A DNA stretch of 64,000 bases from assembly GCF_032854445.1 (NCBI RefSeq), contig NC_088296.1:992001-1056000 (forward strand), given 5' to 3'. Below are positions 1 to 9,500 of the stretch, in pieces. How positions within the stretch are numbered: position 1 is the first letter of the stretch; every line of letters starts with the position of its first letter. A program made the translations under genes and the position numbers. This DNA is from Liolophura sinensis. Lineage: Eukaryota > Mollusca > Polyplacophora > Chitonida > Chitonidae. Under the pieces are notes generated by a model, which saw only the letters and a program-made list of their open reading frames with translations, ran no database searches and was not told where the DNA came from.

Positions 1-82
1 TTGGCAGTCTTGACTTCAACAAATGCTGCCTCTACGGCTCTCATGTAACTCTTCTGAGAACTAAATGTCACTCGACCGGACC
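1..82 (-). CDS. CPEB1: CPEB1 RRM2 second exon, cut by the window edge
   Basis: Acceptor CTTTTTTCAG, then codons for [20 protein letters not shown] and VEVKTA, the RNP1 strand of RRM2. The frame is open to position 1, so the exon continues outside the window. Confidence 0.95.
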
Positions 83-3000
83 CTGAAAAAAGGAAGATGG
101 CGGAGTTTTTGTAGAAATTTCAACCATGGAGTTAAATCAATACTGATACATTCAATATTCGATTTATGGTTTAGTTCTGCGAAAAACTCTCAAATACTCA
201 ACATAACACATTGGTCATGTGATAAAGGATCGTTTACGCCTGAATATTTACTTATTTGATTGGTGTTGTGTACCATTGAAGACCATTTCACGTATTCGAA
301 GGCGACAAGCATTACGGTGGCAGGAAACCAGACGGAGCCCGAAAGAAAGCCTCAATAAAATACCTTATTAAAATAGTTATCATGGAAATCGTCTGGTTAT
401 TCGATAGAACATTTTGATAACGAGATATAGGCAGTGGAAACACCAATACTCCATTACAATCTATGATTATTTCAGCTGTGTTTAATGAACTAAATACTGG
501 ATATCGGAATCATGAGTTAAAACGATAGCAATTCTTCGGGCAGTCTGGCCATTTTCGGCCGACTGACTAGTCAGGCTCTACCTTGCGAGGTTTTTGCTAT
601 TTTCGACAGTACACCTCTAATAGCACCCCAGGAGGAAGGAAGACACCAAGAACGAGGTAGCCGGATTTGAACACTAATTCTACTCTAATTCTAATAGATT
701 CAGGATTTGTGGTTTGATGGCAGTGGCCACTTTCACAAAAGTTCGTAATTCGTGTTTCTCACCTTTTTCTCACCCCCTAAGTCATTTAGGAGAAAAGTTA
801 CGAAAAATTGGATTACCTACCCTGTGTGAAAATGGACCCAGGTTGCAAACGCTACAACCAGAATCTGTATGAAAGAGTCACCGTCAGAAAAAATACATAC
901 ACATTTACATGCTTAGTTTAAAATTTGATGACAACCAGAACTGGCCTAGTGCACAGTCAAGTTTGGATCAGTCAGCATGTAAGTCCGGTTTTAGGCGCCT
1001 AACCACCCCGCCACACATGTCTGATCACGTCACACGTTTGTTCATCACGTCTCATGTATAGACCTATTCTTTCTACGATTGCATTCATTCGGGGAGGAGG
1101 CGGCGACCGCCGTACTTTTTTTTTTTTTTTAACCAAAATATTACCCCAAGCCCATCTAGGGCAAAAGCTGTCATGCAAGTTTTCATTTTCAAATACTGTC
1201 CGTTTTAATATTCTAAAAAACAGTGTCTCTGGCCCTCCCAACTCACCAATTGGATACTTGTGCTTGTCAGTGTCGATGCCAGCATACAGCACGTTGCCGA
1301 ACAGGTCGTTCATGATATTACCCAGGCTTTCTGCGGTCATCATTCCGTGCAGCGCGCCCACAAATACAGTCTTCTTGGAATCCAGTCTTTGAGAGGGTTG
1401 ACGAACGTAGTTAGCATCTCCCAGGACCCACGGGATTACCTGTACCTGTAAGACAGGGAGAAATGGAACCAGTAAAATGAAGGCAGGGGTATACATGCAA
1501 CGTCTAACCGAATTTTATAGGCAAAATTCTGCGAGGTATTACGATGCTTCGCGGCGTGAAACTCATGTGGATCTGAGACGAAATAATACTTCAGAATGGC
1601 ACCGACATGTTGCCTGATGGATTGTAGTGTTTTGTGTCCAGTTGTATCAGGGCTATAATTTTGAAGGAAACTCATTCAGAACTGGGATTTCGCATGAAAT
1701 GGATCCCCACTTGGGTCTCATGGGGCCAATCAAACGGTCAGACATTTATAGACACGTTTGTGTGATTGTGATTTGGTGTATTACGCCGCACTCAATATTT
1801 CACTTATACCACGGCGGCCAGCAATATGGTGGGGGAAACCGGACAGAGGCCGGAGAAAACCCTCCGCAGGTTGCCGACAGACGTTCCCACCTACGGTCGA
1901 AGGGAAGCCAGCATGAGATCGAAGTACAACTCAAAACGTCAAGACAAACTGGTTTACCGCAATACTCTAGCATTTTTCATTTAAGCCATGCAATAAGTTT
2001 TTTTGGGTGCACTCTCTAGAAGTAATTGTGTACAAAATTACACAAATGTGTACCACATACGCCATTAATTCTAACAAATTATTGCACTGAACAATAATAT
2101 GTACCTTCTATACACCATTTTTGTGCACATACACTTTTAATGTGCACCAAATTGTGTACCTGTGATACACATCTTGTATACACTACAAGCTACAAACATG
2201 TGTACAAGATCGTACACATTTGGTAATTGAGAGTAGGGATTCTGAGTAACCAGGTACTGTAAGTTATGGACGAAAACATTCCCAGTTATGATATACAGCA
2301 GTGAGCGCTATATTGGCTATATAGTACATAAGCTATGCATACAAAACTGGAAACCTATACAGTTTTACCTTGGGCTCGGTTTGCCATTAGGAGTGGGGAA
2401 GGTACTCTAATTAGGAGCTCATGGAGCAATTCCACAAAGCCAGTTTTGAACTCTGTCAAAATTTGAAATATGACTTCAAGGCTTAATTTCAAGTTCTGTA
2501 AATTAAAATTTAGACCACCTCATCAAAGTTAAGTGTGAAAATTTCAACTTCGAAAACCAACAACTAAGCATTGTGACGATGTTTCAAATTTTGACTAAAG
2601 TCAGACATGTCTGAGGAATCGTCCCAGTTACATACGGACATAGCACAAGGTCTCGTTTTTTTATTTTACAGGACACCGTTTAGGACACCGCTGAATACCT
2701 GTTGGAAATTTCATTGGGTGTCTAAGCTCTTAAGAGATCTATTCAACAATAGCGTAAACAGAAACGCTTCACTAAGATTAATCTATACTAGTATTGTACA
2801 ATTCCCTATTACTTTTAACACCCAGGCGAACAAATTTAAATTTCACGTGTAAAGCCGCGTTTCCACGGACATGCGACTACGTTTGGATTAGCTCATACAA
2901 TTGTTTGAAGCATCCAGTACAGCATTTCTACGGCCCGTGCGCTGATAACTGCGTTTATATTTATGATACTAGTGCCCCGTAAATCTATCCCAGCAATGAG

Positions 3001-3493
3001 TCCTCGTCCGATGTGTTAAAAATGGCACTTTTCATTCGCTCTGCGTTGACGCGTACGAGTTCGTGCTCCGTTTTACATTGCTCCTAACAACCAAAAGACG
3101 AGGTTGTTAATCAGTACGTTGCTCCCAATGCTTCATCGACAATATTACGAAGGGCTACACAAAGAGTTTTTATTCATGTCTTTGTACTTTGCGTGAAGCA
3201 TCCGTGAAACTGGAGAGGCTGAAGACAACCCCACAAAAAGTTACGTCCTGCACAGATCCGAGGTGAGGTAAGAGAGCCGTGGCTTACCTCTTTGGATCTC
3301 ATTCTCCGGCTTGAAATCTTGTAATAGTATCCTCCGCCATTACTGAAGTCGTGTGTACAGGATTGGAGCAGAGTTCGGACGGATTTCTCACAGTCAAACA
3401 GGAGGTACACATATCCTGAACAAATACACAGATTATCACACCATGATTAATGAAGTCGTCTGTGCAGGATGATGAAGGCTTTTAATGAGATAG

Positions 3494-3528
<35 letters not shown>

Positions 3529-6500
3529 AAATCGGGTTATTCTAATCAATTTCTCACCGTCAAACTGCAGTAAGTACGTAGATACAAGGATACAAGTGTA
3601 GAGTGCTTTTGTGTACAATAAAAACATCTTATATATGAATGGTGCTCAGGGCCATACTTAAATTCTTCCCTTGCAGGGCATAATATTAAGAAAAGTTTGT
3701 GGAGCAACCTGGTTTCGGACAGCAATGGGCGTTATCCGGTATCTGACAAACTTCTGGACTTAACGACTGAACCAGCTGATTGTTATCCCGCACCCATTGG
3801 TTCAGGGCTAGTGAGCTTCCAGCAATTACACTTCTGACTCTTTGTAATATAATTAAAGACGTATAATGTAGAGCGAAACACCTCAGCAGCGACGACAGTG
3901 TGATAGACGTACAACGTAGAAAGAAACACCAGGGTATCGACAACAGCGTGATAGACGTACATCAGAAAGAGTAAAACCAGAGCTGTGACGACAGTGTGAT
4001 AGACGTAAAACGTAGAGAGAAACACCGGTGAAATACGGCATGTTGTCAGTTTACCTCAGTTTGGGTTTTATTTCAACTGTACATGTAAATGCATAAATAG
4101 CAAATTACACGCCTTCTAGCATCATGGCTTAAGCAGCAATAGGAAAAATATGGAGTGATGTTAATTGCAATTTGTTAGACGTCCCTGTTGTGGAATTACT
4201 CAACAGGCTGCGTTATCACATGTAGCATGCTATTTAACACCCTCGGGGATGCTTAGTCCACCAGCAAAAACGTTAACGCGGCGGTGAATCTATAAACTAT
4301 AGGTGAGCAGAGCAGATTAGCGGGTGGTTGCTCAAATCCTACAGTAAGGTTGACTTACCATCTTTGCCTGGCCATTCGATCTTCATACTGCCGAACTTAC
4401 TGAAAGCTGCCTTCAACCCAGCTGTCAACAACAGTACATTACAGTACAGTTTCTTGAAATATATCATAATTTCCAAACGAAATTGAAAAGTCCTAGCACT
4501 TCACATTGAACAGTTCTTCAAATACCGTGACCCGCTCTTCTGGAAACTCTTACAAAAGAACAAAAAAAATTAAGCCTTGTACTCAATCTGATTAGTGTTA
4601 TACGCCGTACTCAGGAATATTTCATTTATAGGAGGGCAGCCAGCATAACAGTAGCATAGCAGGGGACGGGGTTGTATTCTATTAAGAATTTCCTTTATTA
4701 CCCTACATGTACAGTACCTAATATGTTTAAGTAATTACCGGACTACTTTATCTACACAACTTACAGATCATTCACCTTAACACGCAATTCATATTTTCCT
4801 GAACTCTGAAGATACAAAATCAATGACTAGAATCTATTAGGCTCAGCCAAATTTTCACATCCACTCTACCTTTGTTCTTACTCCTGAATGTATTCACAAG
4901 TAATTGCAATCTTAAATTATCGTACGGTTTTTAAAGGCAGGTTTGCTCACCGGACCGTATACCGAGAAGCGTGTGACATTCTGGTGAACCCCTCTCTAGA
5001 TTTAAATATAACAGCACTGACAATCAGTCAAAATGATCAGTTTATTTACGGGAATCGAACAAAATACCTGCCAGACTTACTTTCTTGAATGTCCCAGGGC
5101 ACACCACCCAAAAACACTTTACATGAATAGGTAGGGTTTTTATGTGCTTTTGGCGGAAGCTGTCCACTCCATGTACACTTGGCATCACATAGCGCTGAAA
5201 ATAGAAGTTATTTGATAACTGTATTATGCCGTACTCAAGGATATTTCACTTATTCGATGGCAGCCAGCATTATGGTTGGGGGGGAAACCACAACTATCCG
5301 CAGGTTGGAAAACAGAAGTGAGAAATGGGAGGGTATATTTACCAACTTAGATAATCATAAGGAATATGCTTATCTTATTTGGAACTTGTGCTATAAGGCT
5401 TTTCACTTATACAATGGTTATTAAAGGTCCACGCTATCCTAGCGCGAAACCCCTTGAAATCGTCTGGATTATTATTTTTTCTCATAGCTAGTCCGTAAAA
5501 TAGCAATATCTCGAAATCTGGTAGAAAAGCCTTTGAAGTTTTAATAACGAACGTTTTGTGCCCTTTGACGGGTCACCTCATTTGGCTGCCACTTTTAACT
5601 TTATGGTTAAGCTAAAAAAATCTTCTCTAAAACGGCTGCTAAACATCTAGATAAATCTTCGTTTACCGTTTATAAATGGATCGCCCTACAAAAGATTAAA
5701 AAAATCATTGAGTTTGGTATACAAATTGGGTCAAAACTGATCAATGAAATAAGACAAATATAGATCAAATCTAAAACTGCACAGTGGTATCAAAAATTAG
5801 AGGATACATTGACCTCTAGATTGTGAATTTCAAATAATTTTCTGGTTCGAGGTGTGGTTTTCGGGTAATTGCCAAAGACTTTTCAGAAATTATTTGATTT
5901 TTCTCTTAATTTCAACATGCAGCACTATGTAAGACTTCGTGAAACTTGTCACCGCAGTTTACCGTGGGAATGGACATCAACTGTGCAACAATGTATTGCC
6001 TCTTGGTTCTCTGGCACCAACTTTGCAACCATGTTTGTCTTTGATCTCTGCTATCTGCATAAGGTATTGTCTCCTAAACTTTGCTAATCTTCTGTGCTAG
6101 GCCCATTGTAATTGCTTGGCATCCCAGGGTTCAGAAATTCCTTTCCAGCTTTTTTTTTTTTTTTTTTTGTTAATATTTAGCATACAATTTATGCAGACTG
6201 TGCAGAGTGGAACTGATGCCCGCTGCAGCCATACATGTAGCCCAGCGCCTCCATCTGAGAGCAATGATTATTTTCTTTTCACAGGTATTCACACAAGCCA
6301 CAATGGACACTATCTAGCCGCCTGTGGTTCAAATCCTGCTAATTCCTGCCAATCTTTTTTTGGCCACCCTCTCGATGGCTTATGATTTGTGTTCAGGAAC
6401 TTGAAGAAGTCTATACTTGTGTTCAGGAAGGGGTTGCACCCTGAACCAGGATCGCCTCTTGCCCCCACCCCACCCCTAGCTGTACACCACACCCTCATCC

Positions 6501-9500
6501 CACACTTAAACCCCAACAACCCCCACCCCACCCCTAACCTGCAGCATTTCTATCAAGACAGGCTGCCTTCTCTATGACTTAGGATTCCCTATACTTGTGT
6601 TCAGGAAGGGGTTGCACCCTGAACCAGGATCACCTCCTGCCCCCACCCCACCCCTAGCTGTACACCACACCCTCATCCCACACTTGAACCCTGACAACCC
6701 CTACCCCACACCTTACCTGCAGCATTTCTATGGAGACGGGCTACCTTCTCGATGGCTTATGATTCCCTATACTTGTGTTCAGGAAGGGGTTCCAACCCCT
6801 CATCCCACACTTTAACCCAACAACCCCCACCCCACCCCTAACCTGCAGCATTTCTATGGAGACGGGCTGCCTTCTCGATGGCGTATGGGTCAGTACTTGT
6901 GTTCAAGAATGGGTTCCAACGCTGGTCCAGTACAACCTCTTGGCCAGGCAGCACCAGGTTGTTGTAGTTCTGAGGAGGAAGGGGGGCAAACTGCTGGTGG
7001 TAACCCCAATTCGTGTTCATCTGAGGCAAACAGTTACTGGCTGCTTGACTACCCAGGTTCAGGGCACTCTGAAAACAGTCAATACTGTATATGCCATAAA
7101 ACTATGCTTACAAATGAGTAAAAAGGAAAAGGTTGTACGATATTAGTTTTGAAGTAAACCCCGCAAAAGGGCAAAACCCAGGCCTAATAAACACAGGCTG
7201 TATTAGGCAGCTTGTAAATACCTCTTTAAAATGTATCCTTGAAAATTAACACAAACCCTCTTTTGAAAATTTTAACTGTACTGAATATTTCAAATCTTTC
7301 CACAATCTTACCAGCAGGTCGACAAGTGCATTGTCTGATCCTGTAGACCCGTCCACACTGTTGACAACGCTGGTCTCTGAATCACAGGGCGAGGGACTCC
7401 TCAAGTTACGGTTACCACCATTGATGGCTGACACCAGAGCCTTCTCCACTGGGGACATTATGCACTCGTGGAGGGAGGTGGGAGGGGAGGGGGAGAGGGA
7501 GCCGTAGTCACTGGAGTAACTGAAACACACACCTGGACACAGTGCATCGAGTATTTGACTGGTGTTTTACACCTTAATCAAGAATGTTTCACTTAATATA
7601 CCATGGCACCTATCACCCTGAAGGGGAAAAAACTGGGCAGAGCCCTTGGCTGTTTATAACTTGAATCAAACCAACCAGAACTGGGGTCACCTTTTGAATC
7701 TGATAAGTTGGGCCAATACAACTTGAGTGCTTTTAATGCATGCATTGGGATGTATCAGCAAGAGAGAAGATTAGAATAGTAACTACATTACATTATTTGT
7801 GGCAACAATACTATTCATGGCATTGTGTTCCATCTGGCTAAGGTCTCCAGCTTGATATTGTTCATAGGCAAGACTTTAGCTACAATATTTGAATGTAAAA
7901 CAATATGCAGAGAAAATATTCAACTAACATCACTGATGAACAATATAAACAAGTCAGGGTTGAGTGATGAAAAACAAAATCACAACTGCAAGGAGAATAT
8001 TTGGGCAATCATCACAGATTACCAGATACAGGCTGCTGATGTCCATTTTACAGGCCCTCCAGTTTATTTGAGGTTTATACATTTAGGCAGGTTTAACAGT
8101 ATTTCATGCTGCTGGGCATCAAATTTACATATATGTACCCACAGGAATAAAACTGGAGTGTCAGATTCTCATCCGCCAATCAGTTAATGATGACATAAAT
8201 AACAAGAGGACAAGTCTAAAATCCAGATGAGTGGGGACATGCGAGTGGTGACATATTGAGGTTGGCGGTCATCTCGACCTACACATCACACTCGATCTTT
8301 GTGGGTGTCAGACCTACACGACACTTCCTTTAGGTTGGTAGGTGTCAGATTTACAAGTCGCACTTACTTGAGGTTTGTGGGCGTCTGGTCACCTTTAATG
8401 GCTCTCCCTTGTCTCTGTGGTGTCACAGAGGCTGGTAACCGCCCTGTTTGAGACATGCCTGATGGAAAGAAGAAAAAATGGAAAATATTTTACTTAGCTA
8501 AGTCATGGTTTCATGATATTGAGGCTGTAGAATATACATTAAAGGCATCTCAATGAAACTTTGTAACAAATTTTGTTGTTTAAGTCAACATTCAAGAATA
8601 TTTCACACCCACAGTGGCCATCAGTATTATGGTCTTAGACTGTGTCCAAGGCTGGAATAGAACCCATACCTCATCTGTCCTTGTGATCACATCAAAACAA
8701 TCATATAAACGAGATGTTCACATCTTACTCTGGAAGTCCGAGCAAATTATACAGATATAGACAATGCAGAACTGAATGAATTACTCATGTACCTGTGCAG
8801 CACAAACACTGTTAGACAAAAATACAACTTCCCTTCTTAAACTCAACAGGAAAACTACTTTAAATCCCTATTTAATTCTGTGTTAAAATTAGGTCCTAAA
8901 TCGGTAGGAACTATTAAACAAACTTGTAAGATGGACTAAGGGAGATAACTCACCACAGTTGTAAATAGAGGGATAAGAGACCTGGCTCATTTGTGTGTTA
9001 GATTCCGCTGAAAGGTACAAGAGTGGATGTGGAGAATGCAGGCATTTTAATGCTTATTTAATGTCATGTTCCATAACATTTCACTTCTGCAACAGCTGTC
9101 AGTTTTATAGGAGACAAATGCATGTTTTTATAATACACAGAGTAGGCCTACTCCTCTTTTCACAGGTTATCACCGTTAACAGTAGCTATCTGTCCAACTA
9201 TACACTGCTTTTAGCATTTGGAAGTATCCATCTATCAAATGAAATGTAAACAATGATCATCTGGGACTAATCTGCTTGTAAAATTTCTTCTAAGGTCAAC
9301 TACTTTTGAATCATTGCCATTTCATCCTGTGCCTTGAGAAACTAATGAAGTAAACATCACTATTTTTGCTTTAATTGTGAAATAAATTTGATTTGCGTTT
9401 TACGTCGTACTGAAGAATATTTCACTTATGCAATGGTGGTCAGTAGTATGGTGGAAGGAAATCCGACAGAGCCCCTAGGCAAACCCACAACCAGCCACAG

